NCBI GenBank assembly: GCA_947561395.2
Contig: OX387185.1
Coordinates: 19,804,366 to 19,868,365, forward strand
Direction: 5' to 3'
Origin: Buxus sempervirens
Taxonomy: Eukaryota; Streptophyta; Magnoliopsida; Buxales; Buxaceae
DNA: 64,000 nucleotides
In this document: one piece after another, positions 12,923 to 22,988 of the stretch
Layout: each line of letters begins with the position of its first letter
Position numbering within the stretch: position 1 is the first letter of the stretch
The notes under the pieces: model-generated
What the model saw: only the letters and a program-made list of their open reading frames with translations
Told to the model about the DNA's origin: nothing
Databases searched by the model: none
Position numbers and translations under genes: made by a program

Positions 12923-14600
12923 TTGTGTATGCGACACTCTAGAAGTGCTGAAATCTTTCCTTGTGATCCCGAAATTGATCGTACTTTTAGGCGGTTGAAC
13001 AAGGAGAAGAGGCAAGTTTTGAATAATTCTCCAGTCGGAATGGCAAATCAAATTGAAGAAGAGGAGAACAATAGGGCTTTGAGAGACTATGCCATGCCAT
13101 TAGTCACCGGGGCTCACACAAGCATTAGAAGGCCAGCAATACAAGCCAACAATTTTGAGATAAAGCCAGCCATCATTCAAATGATCCAATCAACCGTGCA
13201 ATTCAGTGGCATGCCGAATGATGATCCCAATGCTCATATTGCAAATTTTCTGGAAATTTGTGATACCTTCAAGCACAATGGAGTTTCTGATGATGCAATA
13301 AGGTTGAGGCTCTTTCCTTTCTCTTTAAGAGATAAGGCAAAAGGTTGGTTAAATTCCCTTCCACCAATGACCATCACTACTTGGGATGGTTTGGCTCAGA
13401 AATTCTTAGCAAAATTCTTTCCTCCATCAAAAACTGCTAAGATGAGGAATGATATCACTACCTTTGCTCAATTCGACATGGAGTCACTATATGAAGCATG
13501 GGAAAGATATAAGGACTTGCTCAGAAGATGTCCTCAGCATGGTTTACCCAATTGGTTGCAAGTCCAAACTTTCTATAATGGATTGAGTCCAAATACACGG
13601 ACAATTGTGGATGCCGCAGCGGGTGGAGCATTGATGGGGAAGCCTTATGAAGAAGCATACAATTTACTTGAGGAAATGGCCTCAAATAACTACCAATGGC
13701 CATTAGATCGTTTGGGACCAAGAAGAATTCAGGGAGTTCATGAAATTGATGCATTAAATTCTTTAACTTCTCAAGTTGCTTTGCTGACAAAGAAAGTAGA
13801 TAATATTAATGTGAATGCTGTTCAATCTACTCACTTTGTTTGTGAAATTTGTGCAGGGAATCATTCAAGTGTTGAATGTCAAGTTGGAAACTCTTTTGCC
13901 ATGGGTGCATCCGACCAAGCCAATTATGTCTCAAATTTTCAACGCCCAAATAATCCCTATTCAAATACTTACAACCCCGGATGGCGAAATCATCCAAAAT
14001 TTTCTTGGAGTGGTCCTCAGAATTTCAATAAGCAACCTCCCGGGTTCCAACAGCAAGAAAAGAAGCCAAATATGGAGGAATTGCTTACCAAGTTCATGCA
14101 AGACACTTCAGGATTCATGCAAGAAGCAAGGACTACTTTCCGGAACCAAGATGCTAGCATCCGAAACCTTGAGCACCAGATGGGGCAGTTTTCAAAGCAA
14201 TTGACAGAAAGATCTCAAGGGTCCCTCCCAAGCGATACCATTACAAATCCAAGAGAATATGCTAAAGCCATCACCCTAAGGAGTGGGAAAAATCTGGAAA
14301 CTCAGCAAGAAGCTAGAAAAGAAGATGAAGAAGAGGAAAAAGAGAAGCACAAAGAAAATACAAAAACAGATTTGCTTTCTAAAACTCCTCCTCCTTATGT
14401 TCCTCCTATTCCTTTTCCACAAAGATTGAGAAAAAATAAGTTGGACAAGCAATTTTCTAAGTTTCTAGATATTTTTAAGAAATTGCATATTAACATCCCT
14501 TTTGCAGATGCATTGGAGCAAATGCCTACTTATGCCAAATTCATGAAGGAGATGTTGTCTAACAAGAGAAAATGGGAGGAGCATGAAACGGTGATGCTAA
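12923..14600 (+). CDS. gag: Athila gag region
   Basis: The reading frame opens at the ATG at 12923. The retrotransposon gag core is visible around residues 100-180, with the pattern NFLEICDTF, LRLFPFSLRDKAKGWL and FLAKFFP, all typical of plant Ty3 gag. A Cys-His block (CEICAGNHSSVEC, near residues 307-319) resembles a nucleocapsid knuckle. A low-complexity Glu/Lys-rich linker follows (about residues 460-490). Gag assembles the cytoplasmic particle in which the RNA is copied. The frame runs on into the protease and polymerase regions, as in other Athila elements. Confidence 0.9.
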
Positions 14601-14639
14601 CCGAGGAATGTACAGCAATCTTGCAAAATAAACTTCCAC

Positions 14640-15060
14640 AAAAGCTAAAAGATCCAGGGAGTTTTACTATTCCTTGCACAATTGGAAATTCTCATTTCAA
14701 TAAAGCTTTATGTGATCTAGGAGCAAGTATAAATCTAATGCCTTATTCTGTTTTCCAGAAATTGGGGATTGGTGAAGCTAAGGCAACAACCGTATCTCTC
14801 CAACTGGCGGATCGATCAATCAAATACCCAAGAGGTATCATAGAAGATGTTCTTGTGAAAGTTGACAAGTTTATTTTTCCTGCAGATTTCATTGTATTGG
14901 ACATGGAGGAGGACAGAGAAATTCCACTCATCCTAGGCCGACCATTCTTAGCTACGGGAAGAACTCTTATTGATGTCCAACAAGGGAAGCTTATACTTAG
15001 AGTGCAAGAGGAACAGATTGTGTTTGATGTGTTCGAAGCTATGAAGCATCCCTCCACAAG
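14640..15060 (+). CDS. Athila aspartic protease region
   Basis: The sequence carries LCDLGASINLMPYSVF, the Athila form of the D-[ST]-G-[AS] active-site block, and later IPLILGRPFLATGRTLIDV, the usual C-terminal hydrophobic signature with Ile-Leu-Gly-Arg. The enzyme cuts the element's polyprotein. The Leu in place of the usual Ser/Thr of the active-site triplet is common in this lineage. Confidence 0.85.
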
Positions 15061-15479
15061 TGATTCATGCTTTCAGATTGATACCATCAGCAAGTTGGTA
15101 TCAGAAACATTCAATGAAAATAATCCAAGGGAACCTCTAGAAGCATGCATTACCAAATCAGGGAGTATTTCTTCTAAAGACATAAACATTAGAGAGTATG
15201 CACTCTATTTGGAGGCTTCACCACAGTACACTCACAAGAAGAAGCCAAATTTTGAAGATCTTCATAAGAAAGAAGATCCCCCAAAGAATTTACTGATTTC
15301 TGATCCTCCCAAGCTTGAGCTTAAAACTCTACCTTCTCATTTAAAATATGTTTATTTAGGAGTTGAAAATTCTTTTCCAGTAATTATCTCTTCCTCTTTG
15401 ACAGGTCTTGAAGAAGAGAAACTACTTCGGGTGTTAAGAGCTCACAAATCAGCATTGGGTTGGTCAATAGCCGATATAA

Positions 15480-16250
15480 AGGGGATTAGTGCTTCAATTT
15501 GCATGCACAAAATCCTTATGGAAGAGAGCCACAAAACCACGGTACAACCACAAAGAAGGCTAAATCCAAACATGCAAGAAGTGGTAAGGTCTGAGGTTCT
15601 CAAGTTGCTGGACGCAGGTATTATCTATCCAATTTCTGATAGTTCATGGGTAAGTCCGGTCCAAGTAGTACCAAAGAAAGGTGGTATTACAGTTGTTAGG
15701 AATGAAACCAATGAGCTTATTCCAACAAGAACAGTAACAGGTTGGAGGGTGTGCATAGATTATAGGAAACTCAATGATGCCACTCGTAAAGACCACTTTC
15801 CTCTCCATTTTATTGATCAAATGTTGGAAAGACTTGCTGGTCATGCTTATTACTGTTTTCTTGATGGATACTCAGGGTACAACCAAATCCAAATTGCACC
15901 AGAAGATCAAGAGAAGACTACTTTCACTTGCCCTTATGGAACATTTGCCTATAAGAGGATGCCTTTTGGTTTGTGCAATGCTCCAGCCACTTTTCAGCGA
16001 TGCATGATGGCAATATTTTCTGACATGGTGGAAAAATTTCTGGAAATTTTCATGGATGATTTCTCTGTTTTTGGTTTCTCTTTTGATGCTTGTTTGAATC
16101 ATTTATCTATGGTATTGACAAGATGTGAAGAAACTAACCTTGTTTTAAATTGGGAAAAATGCCACTTCATGGTGCAGGAAGGAATAGTGCTTGGTCATAG
16201 GATCTCATCCAAAGGGATCGAAGTGGATAAAGCCAAGGTGGAGGTTATTG
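15480..16250 (+). CDS. Athila reverse transcriptase region
   Basis: Motifs in order are: VVRSEVLKLLDAGIIYPISD, VSPVQVVPKKGG, VCIDYRKLN, FLDGYSGYNQI, TCPYGTFAYKRMPFGLCNAP and the catalytic FMDDFSVFG near 16050. The Asp-Asp pair is intact. The insertion between PKKGG and the VCIDYRKLN motif (VVRNETNELIPTRTVTGWR) is characteristic of Athila. This domain copies the element's RNA into DNA. Confidence 0.93.
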
Positions 16251-16429
16251 AAAAATTACCTCCACCCACAACAGTCAAGGGTGTGCGGAGTTTTCTAGGG
16301 CATGCGGGGTTTTACGGTCGTTTTATTAAAGATTTTTCTAAGATCACTAAACCCCTTTGTAGCTTGTTGGTCAAGGATACACCCTTTATTTTTTCAAAAG
16401 ACTGTTTGCATGCTTTTGAGCTTTTGAAG

Positions 16430-16860
16430 GAAAAACTGATTTCATCCCCAATAATTTGTACTCCAGATTGGGAGCTGCCTTTTGAGTTGATGTGTGATGC
16501 TAGTGACTATGCTTTAGGAGCTGTTTTAGGACAGCGGAAAAATAAACTATTGCATGTTATTTACTATGCTAGTAGGACCTTGAATGATGCTCAACTCAAT
16601 TATGCTACAACTGAAAAAGAATTATTGGCTGTAGTTTTTGCCTTTGATAAGTTTAGATCTTATTTGATTGGCTCCAAGGTTATTGTATATACTGACCATT
16701 CAGCTCTCAAATACTTGCTTGCCAAAAAGGAAGCAAAACCAAGGCTATGTCGGTGGATTCTACTTTTGCAAGAGTTCGACTTGGAAATCAAAGACAAGAA
16801 GGGAACCGAGAACCAAGTAGCTGATCATCTCTCTCGACTTGAGCTTGAAGATGAAAAAGC
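16430..16860 (+). CDS. Athila RNase H region
   Basis: The translation has FELMCDASDYALGAVLGQ (first Asp), TEKELLAVVFAFDKFRSYL (Glu) and VYTDHSALKYLL (second Asp), ending with NQVADHLSRLE (last Asp). This is the normal RNase H following RT in Ty3 elements. It degrades the RNA template during DNA synthesis. Confidence 0.92.
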
Positions 16861-17039
16861 CACCACATCCATCCCAATCAATGAGGTATTTCCAGATGAA
16901 CAACTTCTTGCCTTTTCATTAATAGAAGTTCCCTGGTATGCAGATTTTGTGAATTACTTGGCTAGCAATGTGGTAAATCCGGAATTCTCATATCAACAAA
17001 AGAAGAAATTCTTTTCGGATGTAAAGCACTACTTTTGGG

Positions 17040-18218
17040 AAGATCCTTTCCTCTACAAGCATTGCAAAGATCAAATCATTAGGAGATGTGTACCTGAAGA
17101 AGAGATGGAGAATATCTTAAAGCATTGTCATTCACTTGAAGTTGGAGGCCATTTTGGACCAAACAAAACGGTTGCAAAGGTGCTACAGTCAGGTTTTGTA
17201 TTGGCCCTCCCTCTTTAAAGATGCTTTTGCTTTTGTTTCATCATGTGATCAATGTCAAAGAAGTGGAAATATTTCTAGAAAAAATGAAATGCCTCTAAAC
17301 AATAATCTTGTTGTTGAATTATTTGATGTTTGGGGCATTGATTTTATGGGACCATTCCCTTCATCTTTCTCAAATCAATACATTTTAGTTGCTGTTGATT
17401 ATGTTTCCAAATGGGTAGAGGCCGTAGCCCTCCCTACAAATGATTCTAAAGTTGTGTTGAATTTTTTGAGAAAACAGATTTTTACCAGGTTTGGCACTCC
17501 AAGAGCAATCATTAGTGATGGGGGAAAACACTTTTGCAATCAACACTTTGAGGCACTCTTACGGAAATATGGTGTTACACATAGAGTTGCCACTCCTTAT
17601 CATCCCCAAACAAGTGGTCAAGTTGAGGTTTCCAACAGGGAACTGAAGCGCATATTGGAAAAGACAGTTAACTCATCCCGCAAGGATTGGTCAAAGAAGC
17701 TTGATGATGCATTGTGGGCATACCGGACTGCTTTCAAAACACCAATTGGAATGTCTCCATACCGACTTGTTTATGGAAAAGCTTGTCATCTCCCGGTGGA
17801 ATTAGAGCACAAAGCCTACTGGGCAATGAAGACTTTGAATTTTGATCTTGAGACAGCTGGAGAGAAGAGGCTTCTTCAGCTAAATGAGATGGATGAATTT
17901 CGGCTTGATGCTTATGAGAATGCTCGAATTTACAAGGACAGAACAAAAATCTGGCATGATAAGCATATTCAACCAAAGGAGTTTCTAGTGGGCCAGAAAG
18001 TCTTACTCTACAACTCTAGGCTGAGATTATTTCCGGGCAAGCTTCGTTCTCGTTGGTCTGGCCCTTTTACTGTGGTAAAAGTTTACCCCCATGGAGCTGT
18101 AGAGATTCATCATGACACAAAAGGCACTTTCAAGGTCAATGGTCAGAGATTAAAGCCTTATGTTGCTGAGGACTTCAAGAACTACAAGTCTTCCTATTTG
18201 CTCCACCCATCAACATAA
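17040..18218 (+). CDS. Athila integrase region
   Basis: The zinc-finger part is seen as [12 protein letters not shown] and CDQCQRSG. The core follows, with [23 protein letters not shown] and the last block [11 protein letters not shown], which supply the Asp-Asp-Glu triad. The C-terminal part has a [22 protein letters not shown] block (split here by eye) and ends [15 protein letters not shown]. Integrase joins the DNA copy to the chromosome. The element has about one break overall. Confidence 0.88.
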
Positions 18219-18260
18219 AAGATGGTTTTCAGTCAAGCTAATGCCTATAACCAAGCGCTT

Positions 18261-18278
18261 CTTGGGAGGCAACCCAAG
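18261..18278 (+). repeat. Athila 3' UTR hairpin
   Basis: CTTGGGAGGCAACCCAAG: 6-bp stem around a 6-nt loop, 43 bases after the end of the integrase region. A near-identical block is common downstream of Athila pol in many plants. Confidence 0.7.
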
Positions 18279-18470
18279 TGTTTTTCATTTTAGTTTTTCT
18301 TTCATTTTTACTCATTAATTTTTTTTAATTTTTCAGGTTCTTGAAGGTTATTCACTGTCATACAAGTCAATCCTACAGTCCATCTCAACATCAGAAAATC
18401 TGGGGAGTATTTTGCCCTTTTCTCTTTATTTTTCATTCTACTCTTAAACATTGAGGGCAATGTTAGATTT

Positions 18471-18483
18471 AAGTTGGGGGGTG
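18471..18483 (+). promoter_or_regulatory. upstream polypurine tract copy
   Basis: AAGTTGGGGGGTG, identical to the tract that abuts the 3' LTR. It is followed by TGTTGTGCTGAAATC, which looks like an LTR start. It lies 1043 bp before the functional tract. Confidence 0.7.
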
Positions 18484-19513
18484 TTGTGCTGAAATCTCAT
18501 GTTTGTTGACCCCTGTTTTGGTGATCTAAAACCCAGATTTTGATTTATTGTGCTGAATAACTTGCTGGTAGGAGAGTTTTATTTGATGTGAATTTCTAGC
18601 TCATGCCTTGCAATCTTGATATTCTTGGTTAAGCTTAAATAGTTGAACACATAATCACATGACTAGGAGATCTAAATTTTGGCCTTTATTACTTATCTTT
18701 GGATAGTGTGATTTCATTTGTCTCACTTTGAACTTAGCACGAGCACACTAATGCATTATGTGTGGGGTATGAGAACTGAAACCATTAATGGAAGTTTTGA
18801 TAACTTGAGTTCTGATTGATTGACTTATAGATGGACAACTTTGGCATGATAATTGTGGTATGAGAAAAGAAAAAAAAAAAAATTTCAGAGTAGCAAGCAG
18901 TGCTAAGAGATTTTGAGCTCCTTTTTACTGAGTAACCGGGCCTCTTGCCTCACTAAGCAATGAGTGTTCGCGTCAAAAGGTAAAGAGCCTTATATGGTTG
19001 ATAATGTGGCTAGTTTAGCTTCGTAGCCTTTTTGACTCGAGTTAATAAAACCTGTAGGGGTGTCTTCACACCTAATGCCCTTTGAGCCATCTGGTTCGGG
19101 AGTCATTGGTCCAACACTCGATAAAAGGGTCAATTAGAAAGCTTAAGGAAGCTAGACATTGCACAGTCCACATGTTGTGAAGAAAAAAAAAATAGTCAAA
19201 ATGTCATGCTTTGGTTGTTTCATCAAAATAAGGAATCCTCTGAATTTGGGTTAGTTGGAACTTTTATAATGGAATTATTTTGAAGCCTCATAATGATGTG
19301 TTAGATCACTTTACACCAAAGGCACTTGTGATGTTTCACTATCTAAGTATAAGTGTTTAAGCTCATTGATGATTTCTTAAGAAAGTGAACATGGAGTTTC
19401 AAATATTAAGTTATCCTTGAATATTAATGGTTGTTTTGGGTGTTGCTTTTATGGTCTTTGATAGCATGTGTTTTATTTGTTTTAGTCAGTTTTGCTAGGG
19501 ACCAGCAAAAAGT

Positions 19514-19526
19514 AAGTTGGGGGGTG
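19514..19526 (+). promoter_or_regulatory. Athila polypurine tract
   Basis: AAGTTGGGGGGTG directly abuts the 3' LTR start TGATAAG. The tract primes plus-strand DNA synthesis. Confidence 0.88.
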
Positions 19527-21184
19527 TGATAAGTCATGAAAATACCACATTATAGCACATTAATTCCATGACTTATCTGGTTTTATTTCATATTTAATTC
19601 CCAATTTTACTTAGAAATTGTCAAAATCTTTCATCTCTACATTTTATTTTCATTGTCTAAATTATGCCTAATTTGTTGATGTAGAGATACTCTTGGTGAT
19701 TATAGAAGTCACGGTTCAAACGGCGTAACAATCGGAGTCAAATTGTTGAAGATATCACCAACGTGAGCTGGCCGTTCGCCTGCCGTTCGAACGTTGGTGT
19801 TCTGCAGAGAAACCCGAAAGTAACGTTCGTTGGCCGTTCGCCTGCCGTTCGAACGTTGGTGTTCTGCAGAGAAACCCGAGAGTAGCGTTCGCTGGCCGTT
19901 CGAACGTTAGTGATCCACAGAGAAACCCGAGAGCAGCGTGCGCTGAACGTTCGACTGTCGTTCGAGCGTTGGTGAACAATAGAGAAATTATGAGCGGCGT
20001 TCGCTGACCGTTCGATGAACGTTCGAATAAGAGATGAAGAAACAACTTTTTGACTTGAACGTTCGACCCGCGTTTGATGACCGTTCGAACGATCAAGTAG
20101 TAAATCCTGTTATAAAATTCCGAACTTTGAGGATTTGTTTCCTTTTTCTTGGGGATCTTCTTCTAGTCTTTAGGAGGATTTTTAGGGGTTTCTATTAAAG
20201 AAGATTAGGTCGTTTTTGGACTTGAAAATCGTGGATATAGAAGGAAAGGAAGTTCTCTCTTCCTAAGGAGTCTGGGAAGGCAAGTTTCTAATTTCTCTTC
20301 AAGGGATTTATGGGCAAGTTTGGAGATATAAAAGGAGGAGCTTGAACGTGAATAGGGAGGATTGATGCTGGGAACGTGAGGAAGAACCAGAGGAACGTGG
20401 GAGATCAAAGCTTGGACTCCATTAGTTTATTTTTTTCTCTTTTCTTCTCCTTTCAAATATACTCTGTTTTTAATGGTTATTCCTAGTTCAGTTATGAACT
20501 AATTTCTTTTTCTAAGGCTTTGATGTAGTCTAAACATGATGTTTTATTTCTGAATATTATTGCTAATGGATTTGTGATTCACTATTTGAGTATTTTATTA
20601 TTGTGCTTAACCCAATTGAGTAATTGATCACCATTCAATTGTATTTGATAATTGTATTGAGACCGAGAGGAGATATACAATTTTAGTTCCTATGATAAAA
20701 TACCATACTCTACATGTTGATAGAGATATTGGCATGGTTTATGTAGCCTTGTGTTTTTGACATGAAAATCTACAGATCTTAATGTGCCTTGTTGCTTTTA
20801 AATTCACATAGAGATATAGTGAGTTATTGTGGGAAGGTAAGTTCATTGGTGCTCGAGAGAGACCATTGGATAGAATAGGGATTTTCGCTTTCAAATTGAA
20901 TTATAACATTCATTAGCATGTGTATTCAAGAATTAATTCAGATTTGTTTATGATGAAATCAAATGCCTTAGTATTTTAAATCTCTTGTTAAATCTAAATC
21001 TTATATTTTCTTAGGTGATAATTTTAATTGTTAGTTAAATACTCATCTCAATCTTTGATTATTCAAATAGAATTTAGGATAGTAATTTCAGTATTTAGTA
21101 GCTACCATTCCCTGTGGGTTCGACACTCTATTTCATCACTTTATTACTTGTTACGAATTCGTGCACTTGCGAAAAAGTACATCA
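19527..21184 (+). repeat. Athila 3' LTR
   Basis: Near-identical to 11158-12826; the 11-bp indel between the two lies inside the GTTCGAACG island (19743-20093). TATA box at 20327-20333. It is followed by the target duplication CCCAC at 21185-21189. Confidence 0.95.
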
Positions 21185-21189
21185 CCCAC

Positions 21190-21420
21190 TCCTTGGAAAT
21201 TTCTGCTTTGGTGGAGAGAAATAAAAGAGAGATTGATAGCTTTCAATCAAGACATGTATCATGTTTACAGGGAAGCCAATGCAGTGGCTGATGGTTTGGC
21301 GAATGAGGGATGTAATCATTTCTTGAGCAGATTTTATGATTCTATTTCTAGTTTGTCACAGAATGTTAGAAATTGCTTGTTCCATGATAGGACTGGATTA
21401 TTTTCCATTAGGTATTAGTT
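21190..21420 (+). pseudogene. LINE RNase H domain, C-terminal part
   Basis: The right-hand part of the split domain. The translation contains VYREANAVADGLANEG, the last catalytic Asp block (A-D-x-L-A) of plant LINE RNase H. The frame runs on to a stop near 21418, the natural end of the LINE ORF2, and the 3' UTR follows. The flanking base composition matches the part left of the Athila insertion. Confidence 0.7.
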
Positions 21421-21540
21421 ATTGTCTTTTGTCTTTGATTAGGGGTAAGGTTTTATGTCCCCTCCAGAATTGTATTTTTCATTGGAAATTCTAATCTACA
21501 GGTCAGGGTCTGCCTCAACCCTCCTCCCACCGCTGGAGTG

Positions 21541-21567
21541 CCACTAAGGTTATTCATGCCTTAGTGG
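21541..21567 (+). repeat. LINE 3' stem-loop
   Basis: CCACTAAGG at 21541-21549 pairs perfectly with CCTTAGTGG at 21559-21567 around a 9-nt loop, nine bases before the poly-A tail. Plant L1-like LINEs are known to carry a 3' stem-loop that their reverse transcriptase recognises. Its position here fits that role, which remains an inference. Confidence 0.65.
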
Positions 21568-21597
21568 GTTTTTGCCAAAAAAAAAAAAATGTAGATG

Positions 21598-22378
21598 ATG
21601 TTTCTTGCACTGTTAATGTTGGAAAGAAAAGACCTAGAATTAAGGAGCACTCTTCTATGTTGTGGCATAAATGTTTGGGGCACATTTCAAGAGAAAGAAT
21701 GGAAAGATTAATTAAAACTAAAATTCTTCCTTCCTTAGGTTTTTCAGACATTGATACTTGTGTTGTTTGTATAAGGGGAAAGTTGGCAAAAAGTAAACAA
21801 AAGGAGCAATAAGGAGAGAAAATTTGTTGGAATTTATCCATACTGACATTTGTGGACCTATCTTCTACCATATGTCGAAATAAATATTTCATTACTTTCA
21901 TTGATGATTTCTCTCGTTATGGATATGTCTATTTGATTAATGATAAACCTCAAGCATTAGAAAAGTTTAAATTTTTTAAAGATGAAGTTGAGAAGCAGTG
22001 TGGCAAGAGCATTAAGGTTGTGAGTTTTGACAGGGGTGGAGAATATTATGGCAGGTATGATGAGTCTGGTCAAAATATGGGTCCTTTTGATAAGTATTTA
22101 CAAGAATGAGGGATAATAACATATTACACTACGCTAGGTACACCAGAGCAGAATGGTGTATCAGAAAGGCAAATTGAACTCTTATGGATATGGTTAGAAG
22201 TATGATGAGTAAAACCAATTTGCCAGAATACCTATGGGGAGAAGCATTGAAGACTGATATGTATATTTTGAACCGAGTTCCTAGTAAGGCTGTTTCTAAA
22301 ACTCCATTTGAACTGTGGACAGGACGTAAACCTAACTTAACCCACTTTAGAGTTTGGGGTTGTCAAGTTGAAGTTAAG
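21598..22378 (+). pseudogene. copia integrase region, broken
   Basis: The region resumes the copia polyprotein after the LINE. LWHKCLGHIS is the gag-pre-integrase zinc-finger block. FIDDFSRYGYVYLI and VVSFDRGGEY carry the core acidic residues. [20 protein letters not shown] and FRVWGCQV are typical of the end of copia integrase. It stops at the next LTR insertion (22379). Multiple breaks are present. Confidence 0.75.
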
Positions 22379-22988
22379 TGTAAGACCCCGAATTTTCACA
22401 AAATAAATAAATAAAAGAAAATTATGAGTTTAAATTATAAATAAAATAAAAAGTAAAATTTAGAGGATTAGTAATTCAAATAAATGATAATTAGTAAATA
22501 AAGGATAATTTTTAAGGGAATTAACCTAAAAGGGTAAAAAGGGTATTTCGGTAATTTTGCAAAAAGGGTAATATATGAAATAAGGCATATAATAATAATT
22601 AGAATTAGAAAATAGAAGAAAATAATTTATTAAGGCAAATTAGAAATAAAGTAGTGATAATTAAAGCATAAAAGAGGAAAAAGCGTAATTAGGTAATTAT
22701 GGGCCTTAATTGGGAGAAAAAGCAACTTAATTAGGTGTTGGGTGATATTTAGGAATTAAGTAGGTGTTATGCACGAAAATAAATTAAAAGGAGGAGTTTA
22801 GATAGTGAAAAATCTAATTAGTATAGTATTAGTAGAAAAATAGAAGGTGGATTAAAAGTAGGAATTAATTAGAAGGTGTTAGACTTTAATTAGACCGCCC
22901 TAGGGTTAGCCCAAATTAAAAGAGCTATTTAGGGTTAGTTTAGGACTTTTCCAGCTAAGTATAAAAAGGAGAGAAAGGGGTGAGAAGA

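Larger units (their letters stand above)
18219..19513 (+). other. Athila 3' untranslated region
   Basis: Non-coding DNA between integrase and the 3' LTR. It opens with a hairpin (18261-18278) and holds a first polypurine tract at 18471-18483. About 1 kb without a credible reading frame follows, with a short A-rich run near 18870. Confidence 0.7.
11158..21184 (+). mobile_element. Athila-type Ty3/gypsy element, nearly whole, very young
   Basis: A 10-kb element with TG...CA LTRs (1669 and 1658 bp) and a 5-bp target duplication CCCAC (11153-11157 and 21185-21189). It has a tRNA-Asp primer site, gag, protease, reverse transcriptase, RNase H and integrase regions, and a polypurine tract. By eye the LTRs differ by about four substitutions and one 11-bp indel. 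At plant LTR rates near 1.3e-8 per site per year this suggests roughly 0.1 million years. The coding region looks almost whole, with about one break. The lineage call rests on the RT motif F-M-D-D-F-S-V-F, the DLGASINLMP protease block and the primer site. Confidence 0.93.
10926..21589 (+). mobile_element. 5'-truncated LINE split by an Athila element
   Basis: About 0.6 kb of LINE 3' end is present, in two parts (to 11157 and from 21190) separated by the Athila insertion. It carries a C-terminal RNase H domain, a 3' UTR, a stem-loop and a 13-base poly-A tail at 21577-21589. A 9-bp target duplication ATGTAGATG lies at 10917-10925 and 21589-21597. The LINE's own RNase H motif (V-D-G-A) overlaps the 5' duplication, so the truncation point probably used microhomology. 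Both copia flanks agree with an insertion in its pre-integrase region. The reverse transcriptase and endonuclease are absent, as usual for truncated copies. Confidence 0.8.
4956..22378 (+). mobile_element. Ty1/copia element, broken, heavily interrupted
   Basis: A plus-strand copia fossil: 5' LTR (4956-5459), primer binding site, leader, gag region, gag-pre-integrase region and the start of integrase. It is interrupted by a long LTR (to 8476), by a LINE carrying an Athila element (10926-21589), and at 22379 by another LTR. Its reverse transcriptase and 3' LTR are not in the window and may lie beyond it. Only parts of the expected coding region are recognisable and it carries multiple breaks, so it looks old compared with the Athila element inside it. 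Confidence 0.75.

Noticed and set aside
22379-22988. Possible host gene 5' region with TATA box
   Set aside because: The TGTAAGACCCCGAATTTT start and its position inside copia integrase mark it as an LTR promoter.
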